Origin: Paraburkholderia phenoliruptrix
GTDB taxonomy: Bacteria > Pseudomonadota > Gammaproteobacteria > Burkholderiales > Burkholderiaceae
DNA length: 64,000 nt
Assembly (NCBI RefSeq): GCF_902859825.1
Contig: NZ_CADIKB010000002.1
Location: 62,001-126,000, forward strand
Direction: 5' to 3'
Shown: positions 10,748-18,928 of the stretch, piece after piece
Layout: the number at the start of each line of letters is the position of its first letter
Position numbering within the stretch: position 1 is the first letter of the stretch
Made by a program: the position numbers and the translations under genes
The notes under the pieces: model-generated
The model's database searches: none
Told to the model about the DNA's origin: nothing
What the model saw: only the letters and a program-made list of their open reading frames with translations

Positions 10748-12145
10748 CTACGCGGCTGCGTGCGTGTGCGCCGCCACGGCACGCGGAAAAGCCACGCTGA
10801 TGTGCACGCCTTTGCCGTTTTCGCCAGCTTCGAGCGTGATGTTGCCGTGATGCGCGTCGGCGATTTCGCGCACGATTGCGAGCCCGAGGCCCGTGCCTTC
10901 GGTATCCGTCGACGCGCGAAAGAACGGCTCGAAGATGCGGCTGCGAGACTCGGCGGGAATACCTGGCCCGTCGTCGAGCACGCTGACGGCGACGCTATCC
11001 GCATCGGCTTTCACAGCGACCGTAACATGTCCGCCGCGACCCGTGTAGCGGATCGCGTTTTCCACGAGGTTGGCAGTGAGCGCCTGCAGCAAGCCGCGGT
11101 GTCCCGCCACCGGCGCGCTGTCGCACAGTTCTGCGCCGAGGTCGATGCCGCGCCCTTGCGCAAGCAGCGCGAGGTCTTCCACGACTTCCATGGCAAGCGG
11201 CACGAGGTCGACGGCTTCGACGACAACCTGCCGGTTGTCCGCCGCCTCCGCTTGCGCGAGCAGCAATAGTTTGTTGGTGAGCCCGACCATCGACCGGTTA
11301 CTGCGATGCATGGCGGCGAGCGCTTCGTGGAGTGCCGGATCCAGGCCGCTTTGCTGTCGCGCGAATTGCAATTGCGTGCCGAGCAGCGTGAGCGGCGTGC
11401 GCAATTGATGCGCCGCGTCGGCGATAAAACGACGCTGCGCGGCAACCTGTACGCCGAGGCGCGCAATGCACTGATTGATCGCTTCGACGATGGGCCGCAA
11501 CTCCGTGTGCAAGCGGTCGACGCGAATTGGTTCAAGCTGCATCGGATCGCGGTCCGCCACTTCCTCTTTCACTTTCATCAGCGGACGCAGTTCGAACGTG
11601 AGCCCGATACACACGAGCGCAACGGCGAGCACGATCATTTCGATCTGCCGAACAAGTTGCGGCTGCCAGAGCTGCTCGGCCATGGCGTCGCGCGAACGCA
11701 CGGTCTTGCCGACCGTCACGCGCACGCGGCGAGTCGCGCCGTTGTCGTACATGAGCCGCACGAGTCCGACAGCGCGCACATCCTGGCCGTAGAGCGTGGT
11801 GTCGTAGCGATCGGGCGTGTCGGCCGCCTGCGAGGGACGCGGCGGAAAGTCGGGCGTGCCCGCGAGCAATTGCCGGCCGTCGACATTCACGCTATAGAAC
11901 ACCTGATCGCGATAGGGCGACGCAAAAATTTCAAGCGCCGCGGGCGGGACGTCCACGCGCAGAAAACCGTCCACCCATTCCACCTCACCCGCAATCATTC
12001 GCGCCGAGGAAATCAGCTGATTGTCCTGCACGAGGTCTGCGGTCTGCCGTGCATTGTCGTATTGCGTCTTGCCGGTCACGAACACGTACAGTGCGAGCGG
12101 CACCAGCAACCACCACAGCAGACGGACGCGCAAACTATTGGTCAT
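10748..12145 (-). CDS. two-component sensor histidine kinase, TctE-like
   Basis: 465-residue membrane sensor. An N-terminal membrane segment, a periplasmic two-component sensor N-domain of about 130 residues and a second membrane segment (MIVLAVALVCIGLTF) are followed by a linker, the dimerisation H-box FIADAAHQLRTPL with the phospho-accepting His, the N-box NLVENAIRYT, and the ATP-binding boxes DDGPGIP and GTGLGLAI. All needed residues are present. Its start overlaps the end of the response regulator gene by 11 bases, so the pair is one operon with the regulator first. It faces away from a divergently transcribed ABC transporter, which is its likely target. Confidence 0.93.
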   Translation of the reverse strand: MTNSLRVRLLWWLLVPLALYVFVTGKTQYDNARQTADLVQDNQLISSARMIAGEVEWVDGFLRVDVPPAALEIFASPYRDQVFYSVNVDGRQLLAGTPDFPPRPSQAADTPDRYDTTLYGQDVRAVGLVRLMYDNGATRRVRVTVGKTVRSRDAMAEQLWQPQLVRQIEMIVLAVALVCIGLTFELRPLMKVKEEVADRDPMQLEPIRVDRLHTELRPIVEAINQCIARLGVQVAAQRRFIADAAHQLRTPLTLLGTQLQFARQQSGLDPALHEALAAMHRSNRSMVGLTNKLLLLAQAEAADNRQVVVEAVDLVPLAMEVVEDLALLAQGRGIDLGAELCDSAPVAGHRGLLQALTANLVENAIRYTGRGGHVTVAVKADADSVAVSVLDDGPGIPAESRSRIFEPFFRASTDTEGTGLGLAIVREIADAHHGNITLEAGENGKGVHISVAFPRAVAAHTHAAA

Positions 12146-12812
12146 CTTCTTTCTTGCGCAACAGATAACCGAGTCCGCGCAGTGTGACGATAGCCGCCGA
12201 ACTGCCGTCGAGCTTCTTGCGCAAGCGGGAAATGTAGATCTCGACCGCGTCTTCGCTCGGCTCGTCGGCGAGCGTGAAAATCGCGTCGACGAGCGCCGGC
12301 TTGGTCACCGTTTTGCCGAGCCTCAAGATCAGCGTTTCGAGCACCGTGCGCTCGCGCGGCGTGACATTGAGCGGCATGCCTTTGAGCGTGAACTGGCGCG
12401 TGTCGATGTCGAATGCGAGGTCGCCGCACACGACTTCGCTCGCCTTGGAGGGCGACTGCCGCCGGATCGCCACCTTGATGCGCGCAATCAGCTCGCGCAC
12501 TTCGAACGGCTTCACCAGATAGTCGTCTGCGCCGGCGCCGAGCAGTTCCACTTTCTCGTCGATCGAGCCGCTCGCCGTGAGAATGAGAACGGGCGTTGCG
12601 TCACCTCGCTGACGCAGCCGGCGCAGCACATTCTTGCCAGACAGCTTCGGCAGATTCAGGTCGAGCAGGATCACGTCGTAGTGATTCGTCTGCAGCAGAC
12701 GGTCCGCGGAATCGCCGTCCTGCACGGCGTCGAGCGCGAATGCCTCCTGCTCCAGCATCTTCGCGAGCCAGTGCGAAAGCGTGGGATTGTCTTCGATGAG
12801 CAGCAGCTTCAT
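12135..12812 (-). CDS. OmpR-family response regulator, TctD-like
   Basis: 225-residue DNA-binding response regulator. The receiver begins MKLLLIEDN, with the phospho-acceptor Asp in DVILLDLNLP near residue 51 and the conserved Lys in YLVKPFE. The C-terminal winged helix (VTPRERTVLETLI to YISRLRKKL, and LRGLGYLLRK) is of the OmpR/PhoB type. The start at 12812 is the natural one; the frame runs 57 codons further without a homologous sequence. It is transcribed with the kinase and divergently from the SsuA-like gene at 13042, so the 229-base gap between them is the likely place where it binds. Confidence 0.93.
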   Translation of the reverse strand: MKLLLIEDNPTLSHWLAKMLEQEAFALDAVQDGDSADRLLQTNHYDVILLDLNLPKLSGKNVLRRLRQRGDATPVLILTASGSIDEKVELLGAGADDYLVKPFEVRELIARIKVAIRRQSPSKASEVVCGDLAFDIDTRQFTLKGMPLNVTPRERTVLETLILRLGKTVTKPALVDAIFTLADEPSEDAVEIYISRLRKKLDGSSAAIVTLRGLGYLLRKKEDDQ

Positions 12813-13041
12813 GGCGGAAACGGCGAAAGTCCAGGGCGTCGATTGTGCCGTAAAAAGCGGCTCCGCGCCTCTGTATGACTCCCGGCGCGACGCACGCTTT
12901 CGGCACTTCGGGGTTAACACCCATGATCTGCCTACATCGCCGAAAGCTGCCAGAAGGTTTCCAATTTCTATAATCGCCGTCATTCATCCAAAAAGCGCCG
13001 CCTGCAGCGTCGGGCGGCGACTAAACCCAGGAGACTGCCTC

Positions 13042-14061
13042 ATGCGTACCTTGCGCCAGATTGCCGCCGTATCCGGTGTTGCGTTTGCCCTTGCCGCCGC
13101 CTCGGCTGCCGCTCACGCGGAGAAACTCACGATCATGGTCGGCGGCGCCGCCAAGATCATCTATCTGCCGGCCAAGCTCACCGAACAACTCGGCTATTTC
13201 AAGGACGAAGGTCTCGACGTCGAAATTCTTTCGCAGCCGGCCGGCGTGGACGCGGAAAACGAACTGCTCGCGGGCGCCGTGCAAGGCGTGGTGGGCTTCT
13301 ACGATCACACCATCGACCTGCAGAGCAAAGGCAAGGAAGTCGAGGCGCTGGTGATCTTCGGCCAGGTGCCGGGCGAAGTGGAAATGGTCTCCACCAAAGC
13401 TGCCGACACCTTCAAAAGCATGGCGGACGCAAAAGGCAAGACGCTCGGCGTGACGGGCCTCGGCTCGTCCACGAGCTTCCTCACGCAATATCTCGCGCAG
13501 CGCGCGGGCGTGCCGTCCACGCAATACACGCTGCTGCCCGTGGGCGCGGACAACAGTTTCATCGCGGCAATCAAGCAGAACCGGATCGACGCCGGCATGA
13601 CGACGGAGCCGACGGTCTCGCAACTGCTGAAAACCGGCGACGCCAAGGTGCTGATCGACATGCGCACGCTGGAAGGCACGCGCGCGGCGCTCGGCGGCAC
13701 GTATCCCGCTTCCAGCTTCTACGTGCAGCGCGCGTGGGTCGAATCGCACAAGAGCGACGCCGCGAAACTCTCGCATGCTTTCGCGAAGACGCTGAATTTC
13801 ATCGCCACGCATAGCGCCGAAGAAATCGCCGCGAAGATGCCGAAGGACTACTACGGCAGCAACAAGGACCTGTACGTCGGCGCATTGAAGGCCTCGCTGC
13901 CGATGTTCACGAAAGACGGCAAGATGCCTGCCGACGGCCCGGAAACGGTCCTGCGCGTGCTCTCCGCATTCAATCCTTCGGTGAAGGGCAAGCACATCGA
14001 CCTCGCAAAGACCTACACGAACGACTTCGTGGCCGCACCGGTCAAGACCGCGGCGCAGTAA
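13042..14061 (+). CDS. ABC transporter substrate-binding protein (SsuA/THI5-like)
   Basis: Periplasmic binding protein of the NMT1/THI5-like (nitrate/sulfonate/taurine) family, 339 residues. The start at 13042 has AGGAG eight bases upstream. A clear signal peptide (MRTLRQIAAVSGVAFALAAA) ends with a likely cleavage after AHA near residue 30. The mature part shows the typical TIMVGGAAKIIYLPAKLTEQ and LGYFKDEGLDVEILSQPAG opening, and AGMTTEPTV. The ligand cannot be read from the sequence: sulfonate, taurine, a pyrimidine or an aromatic are all possible. It is the first gene of a three-gene transporter operon. Confidence 0.92.
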   Translation: MRTLRQIAAVSGVAFALAAASAAAHAEKLTIMVGGAAKIIYLPAKLTEQLGYFKDEGLDVEILSQPAGVDAENELLAGAVQGVVGFYDHTIDLQSKGKEVEALVIFGQVPGEVEMVSTKAADTFKSMADAKGKTLGVTGLGSSTSFLTQYLAQRAGVPSTQYTLLPVGADNSFIAAIKQNRIDAGMTTEPTVSQLLKTGDAKVLIDMRTLEGTRAALGGTYPASSFYVQRAWVESHKSDAAKLSHAFAKTLNFIATHSAEEIAAKMPKDYYGSNKDLYVGALKASLPMFTKDGKMPADGPETVLRVLSAFNPSVKGKHIDLAKTYTNDFVAAPVKTAAQ

Positions 14062-14099
14062 CGTCAACCCACACCACGAGAACTACGAGGCTTAAGCCG

Positions 14100-14894
14100 A
14101 TGAACCAACCAATGTCACGCGAGACGCCTGCGATCGAAATGCGCAACGTGTCCTGCCGTTTCATTTCTCCGGACGGCAAGGCAACCATTGCGTTGCGCGA
14201 CTTCAGCATGTCGGTGGCACGCGGCGAGTTCGTCGCTATCGTCGGCCCCACGGGTTGCGGCAAGTCCACCACGCTCAGCATGATTACGGGCTTGCTGAAG
14301 CCCACGACCGGCGAAGTCCGCGTCATGGGCGCGCCTGTGGATGGCATCGATCCGCGCATCGGCTTCGTGTTTCAGGCCGATGCCGTGTTCCCGTGGCGCT
14401 CGGTCATCGACAACGTTGCCGCCGGTCCGCTGTATCGCGGCCGCTCGAAATCCGCCGCCTACGACGAGGCCAACGAGTGGCTGCGCCGCGTCGGCCTCGA
14501 CAAGTTCGGCAAGCACTATCCGCATCAACTCTCCGGCGGCATGCGCAAGCGCGTGGCGCTCGCGCAGACCTTCATCAACCGTCCGGAAATCCTGTTGATG
14601 GACGAGCCGTTCTCCGCGCTCGACATGCAAACACGCACGCTGATGCAGGACGAACTGCTGCAATTGTGGGGCGGCGCCGGCTCGGTGGTGTTCGTCACGC
14701 ACGATCTCGAGGAAGCGATTGCACTCGCCGACCGCGTGTTCGTGCTGACCGCGCGCCCCGCCACACTGAAGAAGGTCTACGAAATCGATCTGCCGCGTCC
14801 GCGCATCACGTCGGAAGTTCGGTATGACCCGCGTTTCATCGAAATCTCGCGCGACATCTGGCACGACCTGCGCGAAGAAGTGCAGATCGGTTAA
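14100..14894 (+). CDS. ABC transporter ATP-binding protein (SsuB/TauB-like)
   Basis: 264-residue ATPase of an importer. It has Walker A GPTGCGKST, the Q-loop in FVFQADAVFPW, the signature LSGGMRKRVALAQ, Walker B ILLMDEPFSALD and the switch His in VFVTHDLEEA. The tail DIWHDLREEV is typical of the nitrate/sulfonate/taurine group. It lies 38 bases after the binding protein and 16 bases before the permease, in one operon. Confidence 0.95.
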   Translation: MNQPMSRETPAIEMRNVSCRFISPDGKATIALRDFSMSVARGEFVAIVGPTGCGKSTTLSMITGLLKPTTGEVRVMGAPVDGIDPRIGFVFQADAVFPWRSVIDNVAAGPLYRGRSKSAAYDEANEWLRRVGLDKFGKHYPHQLSGGMRKRVALAQTFINRPEILLMDEPFSALDMQTRTLMQDELLQLWGGAGSVVFVTHDLEEAIALADRVFVLTARPATLKKVYEIDLPRPRITSEVRYDPRFIEISRDIWHDLREEVQIG

Positions 14895-14910
14895 TCAAGG
14901 AAAGACAACC

Positions 14911-15774
14911 ATGTCTACAACCCCTCAACAGACAATGCCCGCAGGCCTCGACCCGGCTTCGCTGGAACAGGTGGAACGAGCCGCGCAAAAACGTATCCGT
15001 CAAAGACAACTGCTGGTTATTTCGCTGCGTATCGCGGTGCTCGTGGTCGTGCTCGGCGGTTGGGAACTGGCCGCGCGGCTCAAATGGATCGATCCGTTCT
15101 TTTTCTCGATGCCAAGCGCGATTTTCGATCAGATCGTCGAATGGTTCGTGAACGGCACATCGCAAGGTCCGCTTCTCACTCAGGTGTGGGTCACGTTGGA
15201 AGAAACGGGCCTCGGCTTCATTATCGGTTCGGTTGCAGGCGTGTTCTGCGGCATCGTGCTCGGCCGCAACAAGCTGCTGTCGGATGTATTTAGCCTGTAC
15301 ATCAAGATCGCGAACTCGATTCCGCGGGTGGTGCTCGGTTCGGTGTTCGTGATCGCACTGGGCCTCGGCATGGCGTCGAAAGTGGCGCTCGCCGTCGTGA
15401 TGGTGTTCTTCGTCGTGTTCGCCAACGCCTTCCAGGGCGTGCGCGAGGCCGACCGCTACATGATTGCGAACGCGCAGATTCTCGGTGCGTCGCGCCGCCA
15501 GGTGACCACCTCGGTGGTGATTCCGTCGGCTTTGAGCTGGATTCTCGCAAGCCTGCACGTGAGCTTCGGCTTTGCGCTCGTCGGCGCAGTGGTGGGCGAA
15601 TTCCTCGGCTCCAAACAGGGCATCGGCCTGCTGATTTCCACCGCGCAAGGCGCATTCAACGCAAGCGGCGTGTTCGCGGCGATGATCGTGCTGGCGGTCG
15701 TCGCACTCGCCGCGGACTACCTGTTGACCGCTGTCGAGCAGCGCCTGCTGAAATGGCGCCCCGCCGCGATGTAA
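14911..15774 (+). CDS. ABC transporter permease (SsuC/TauC-like)
   Basis: 287-residue inner membrane permease with about six membrane segments and the EAA-type loop at VREADRYMIANAQILGASRRQ, which contacts the ATPase. The start at 14911 is set by AAGGAAAG; the open frame runs 29 codons further upstream inside the ATPase gene. It is the last gene of the transporter operon and is followed by a strong terminator. Confidence 0.95.
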   Translation: MSTTPQQTMPAGLDPASLEQVERAAQKRIRQRQLLVISLRIAVLVVVLGGWELAARLKWIDPFFFSMPSAIFDQIVEWFVNGTSQGPLLTQVWVTLEETGLGFIIGSVAGVFCGIVLGRNKLLSDVFSLYIKIANSIPRVVLGSVFVIALGLGMASKVALAVVMVFFVVFANAFQGVREADRYMIANAQILGASRRQVTTSVVIPSALSWILASLHVSFGFALVGAVVGEFLGSKQGIGLLISTAQGAFNASGVFAAMIVLAVVALAADYLLTAVEQRLLKWRPAAM

Positions 15775-15818
15775 GTCTGCCCCGCCTCGCCAATTAAAGC
15801 GCGGGGAGAACACAATCG

Positions 15819-15853
15819 ATGCCGTTCGGTCGCCGACCGAACGGCATTTTTCA
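15819..15853 (+). terminator. rho-independent terminator of transporter operon
   Basis: A 13-base perfect stem (15819-15831 with 15835-15847) with a three-base loop is followed directly by TTTTTCATTTTC. It ends the SsuABC-like operon and insulates it from the TPR gene. Confidence 0.93.
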
Positions 15854-16055
15854 TTTTCAGGCACGTCTGTCGCGCGTCAGCCGACTATTGCTCGCTTTTA
15901 AGTTGGCCACCGCGCGACACTTTCTGTCTCCCACTCGTCACGCAATCCCGCAGATGACGCTCTGTCCAAGCGTTTTCACGCATGGCACGCTCAATGCGTC
16001 ATAGCGGCCACCGGAAGTCGCGTACTTCCCAACATCGATCGGGCCGAGGTGCTCC

Positions 16056-17525
16056 ATGTCGAGTGTGCAAAGTCAACGCCGAGTCCCGCATCTACGCAAC
16101 CGTCCATTGCGTCGAGGTGTTACAGCCCGCGATAGGGGCCACCCCTTCGCCGCTCCCATATTGCTCGGTTGGCGGACTGCTGGAATCATTGGCCGCGGTC
16201 CGAAAGAGTTATGGCCATATGTCCTGCCGTGGGTATTCGCGCTCGTCACCATTGCCTTCTTTTGCCTTGTCGTGCGGGGTGTGATGACGCGACAACTACT
16301 GGTGCCGCCGGTCGAAGCACCGCAATCGCTGGCGGCGCGCGGTTACACGCCCAATTTCCTCGCCGAACGGATCATGTCTTCAATGAGGCTGATCGGTCAG
16401 GATGCCGAATCGATTCCGCACGACACGTTGGCGGATAACGATGCGCAGCCCGACATCCAGCTTCCCGGCCAGGAGATGTCGTATGCGTCGACGGTCAGAT
16501 TCGTCAAAGGCATCGTGAGGCGCACCGACGTCGTGGTTCGCGTCGGCATTACGAAGCTCGACGAGCGAGCCGACTCCTACGTCGCACATGTACAGATCGA
16601 AGGAGGGCCCTTCGACTCAAGGGAGAGCACCGTATCGTTCAATGGAAACGACCTTGAGGCCTTCGTGCATGAGATCGCGGTCAAGGCGATGCGCCTCGCC
16701 GAGCCGAACATCCTCGCGAGCCATCTCTTTTCCGAGGTGCAAAAAACGAAATGCTCGCTCGCGCGCTGCAACTACGACGATATTCTCTCGATCTACAACG
16801 AAGTACTTGCCATGCCGGCTTCCGAACAAAGCGAATGGGCGCTCGCCGGTAAATCATGGCTCCTCGCAAGCCAGGGGCGCGCGAAAGAAGCCGAGCAGCA
16901 GACGCGCGAAGCGCTGACTGTCTACCAGAACTCCGCAATTCTGCACGCAAGCCTCGGCATTGCGCTGGAGCAGCAGCATCGCATAGACGACGCGCTCGAA
17001 GCACTGCGCGCCGGAGCGAACAGTCGATCGACGACAGCGGAGAACCTGCGCCTGCTCGGCGACGTGCTGTTGCATGCCGACCGTTACCTCGAAGCGCTCG
17101 ACGCATTCAGGCAGGCGGATCGAATGAAGCCCGACTCTGTCGACAACCTTCACGATTGGGGCGAGGCACTCGTCGCAATGGGCCAGTACGACGAAGCCAT
17201 CAACAAGCTTTCGCACGCGGTCTCGCTGCGCCCCGACCTCGCGCCGTCGTACGCAGAATGGGGCCGAGCGCTCGAGAAGAAAGGGGATATGCGCGGCGCG
17301 GCGAGCAAATTCGCCGAGGCGTTGCGACTGGATCCGGGCACATTGTCGGCGGGAGAAAGTCGCATCGCGCGATTCGGCGCGGCCCTGCAGGGTCCCGACG
17401 ACGCGGGCACCGCCAGGCGCGACACCCACGTCCAGCCCGTTTCGAGCCCGCCCGCGGATACCCGCCTGGAAGCCTCACAACCGGCGGGCCCTAACCTCCA
17501 GCCGAACGCAATCAGACTGGCTTGA
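16056..17525 (+). CDS. TPR-repeat membrane protein
   Basis: 489 residues. The N-terminus is Arg-rich and probably cytoplasmic, followed by one membrane segment around residues 54-75 (YVLPWVFALVTIAFFCLVV). The middle region (about 90-240) is a globular domain I do not recognise. From about residue 245 to 440 several TPR units can be seen, such as the segments with WALAGKSWLLASQGRAKEAEQ, LGIALEQQHRIDDALEALRAG and YAEWGRALEKKGDMRGAASKF. The C-terminus is Pro/Ala-rich. The start at 16056 follows GAGGTG. It lies 47 bases upstream of the muramidase and is probably co-transcribed with the lysis-type genes; TPR domains often serve as docking platforms, so a scaffold role is plausible. Confidence 0.82.
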   Translation: MSSVQSQRRVPHLRNRPLRRGVTARDRGHPFAAPILLGWRTAGIIGRGPKELWPYVLPWVFALVTIAFFCLVVRGVMTRQLLVPPVEAPQSLAARGYTPNFLAERIMSSMRLIGQDAESIPHDTLADNDAQPDIQLPGQEMSYASTVRFVKGIVRRTDVVVRVGITKLDERADSYVAHVQIEGGPFDSRESTVSFNGNDLEAFVHEIAVKAMRLAEPNILASHLFSEVQKTKCSLARCNYDDILSIYNEVLAMPASEQSEWALAGKSWLLASQGRAKEAEQQTREALTVYQNSAILHASLGIALEQQHRIDDALEALRAGANSRSTTAENLRLLGDVLLHADRYLEALDAFRQADRMKPDSVDNLHDWGEALVAMGQYDEAINKLSHAVSLRPDLAPSYAEWGRALEKKGDMRGAASKFAEALRLDPGTLSAGESRIARFGAALQGPDDAGTARRDTHVQPVSSPPADTRLEASQPAGPNLQPNAIRLA

Positions 17526-17572
17526 CCCCACTACGTTCTGTTCGTCACGACACTCATGGAAGGAGATGATCG

Positions 17573-18055
17573 ATGGAAAACTTCGAGGATGCATTCAAGG
17601 CGTTGATCGGAAGCGAAGGCGGTTACTCCTTCAATCCAGCCGACCCGGGCGGCGAGACGATGTGGGGCGTGACAGCCCGTGTCGCGCGCAGTCAGGGATA
17701 CAACGGCGCCATGAAAGACCTGCCACTCGACACGGCAAGGCAGATTGCGAAACAGAAGTACTGGGATCCGCTGCATCTCGACGAACTCGATCCGCGCGTG
17801 GCCTTCCAGATTTTCGACGCCAACTACAACGGCGGACTAGTCGTGCTGTGGATGCAGAAAGCGTCCGGCGCGAACGAGGACGGCAAGTTCGGCCCGCAGA
17901 CATTGGAAGCAGTGAAAAATACGGACCCGATGAAATTCGTCATGCGGTTCGCGGCGTATCGGCTGCGGTACCTGAGAAACCTTCACGCGTGGCCAAGCTT
18001 CAGCCGGGGCTGGACCGAACGCATGGCCTGTAATCTTCTTCTGGGAGCAGCATGA
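17573..18055 (+). CDS. glycoside hydrolase family 108 muramidase (phage-type endolysin)
   Basis: 160-residue peptidoglycan hydrolase. The GH108 signature is near the N-terminus: Glu15 in GSEGGYSFNPADPGG, followed by MWGVTARVAR, with the catalytic Glu in EGGY. The C-terminal part (FDANYNGG onward to the tail) matches the small peptidoglycan-binding domain that accompanies GH108. It has no signal peptide, so it needs another route across the inner membrane, which the adjacent holin-like protein could give. The start has AAGGAG eight bases upstream. Its stop overlaps the next start by four bases (ATGA). No other phage genes surround it, so it appears to be domesticated. Confidence 0.9.
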   Translation: MENFEDAFKALIGSEGGYSFNPADPGGETMWGVTARVARSQGYNGAMKDLPLDTARQIAKQKYWDPLHLDELDPRVAFQIFDANYNGGLVVLWMQKASGANEDGKFGPQTLEAVKNTDPMKFVMRFAAYRLRYLRNLHAWPSFSRGWTERMACNLLLGAA

Positions 18056-18747
18056 TGGACTGGTCGAAAGTAGCAACGAACATTGGCAGCACCGCCCCGC
18101 TTCTTGCCGGACTCGTTGGCGGCCCCGTGGGCATCGGCGTATCCGCCGCGGCAGCAATCATTTCTCATGCACTCGGCACGCCCAGTGACCCCGCTTACGT
18201 CGAGCCGGCATTGAACGATCCTGGCGCTCTCGAGAAAATCCGGCAGGCGGAAAGCGCCAACGCCCTTCAATTGCAGCAATTGATGGTCACCGCCGCGCAG
18301 GCCCGGCTCGCCCACGAGAGCGACATGGCCCGCATCGAAACCGGCGACCGCGCCGGCGCGCGTGCGATGGCACTCGCCACTGGCGATTGGGTTCCCAAAG
18401 TACTCGCGATGGCGGTCACCGCGGGCTTCTTCGGCATCCTGCTGCTGATGGCTTTCCAGCCTTTGCCGGGCGTCAACAAGGACCTCGTCAATGTCATCGT
18501 CGGCGCGTTGGGCACGGCGTGGATCAGCATCATCGGCTACTACTTCGGCACTTCGGTTGGATCGATGAGAAAGACCGAGTTGCTTGCCAAGCCGAGCGTT
18601 CCCATCACGCCCGACAGCGCCGTGACGCTGCGAGAGCCGGCAACGCCCCCGGCTCCGTCCACGCAAGCGGCTCCGACGCCCCACGCAGACGTGTTCCAAC
18701 CGTTCGCACCCGGCGCACAAGGTCCGATCTTCTCGGGTGCGTCGTGA
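18052..18747 (+). CDS. 3-TM holin-like membrane protein
   Basis: 231 residues resembling the 3-TM phage holin family. A first hydrophobic stretch (residues 15-40, PLLAGLVGGPVGIGVSAAAA) is followed by a charged helix (about 60-105) and two further membrane segments (about 121-143 and 148-168, including WVPKVLAMAVTAGFFGIL and IVGALGTAWISIIGYYFG). The tail is Pro/Ala-rich. The gene starts inside the muramidase stop codon, which couples the two and gives a holin-endolysin pair. The C-terminal extension after residue 175 is longer than in ordinary holins. A role in releasing the muramidase, and perhaps the phosphatase encoded next, is inferred from context. Confidence 0.82.
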   Translation: MMDWSKVATNIGSTAPLLAGLVGGPVGIGVSAAAAIISHALGTPSDPAYVEPALNDPGALEKIRQAESANALQLQQLMVTAAQARLAHESDMARIETGDRAGARAMALATGDWVPKVLAMAVTAGFFGILLLMAFQPLPGVNKDLVNVIVGALGTAWISIIGYYFGTSVGSMRKTELLAKPSVPITPDSAVTLREPATPPAPSTQAAPTPHADVFQPFAPGAQGPIFSGAS

Positions 18748-18928
18748 GTCCTTTTTGAAGAGGGTTTCACTTGTTGCAGGGCGGCTGGCACGCGCGGCGA
18801 GACTGATAACTCGCCCACGAACCGGCCGCTGCCATCAAGGCCTTTCGCCATAGCCCGTTTTGCGATACGTTTGCAACGCTGACGCCTCACAGGTTCAGTC
18901 TTGCACACACTCTGCAGGAGCGATGCAC

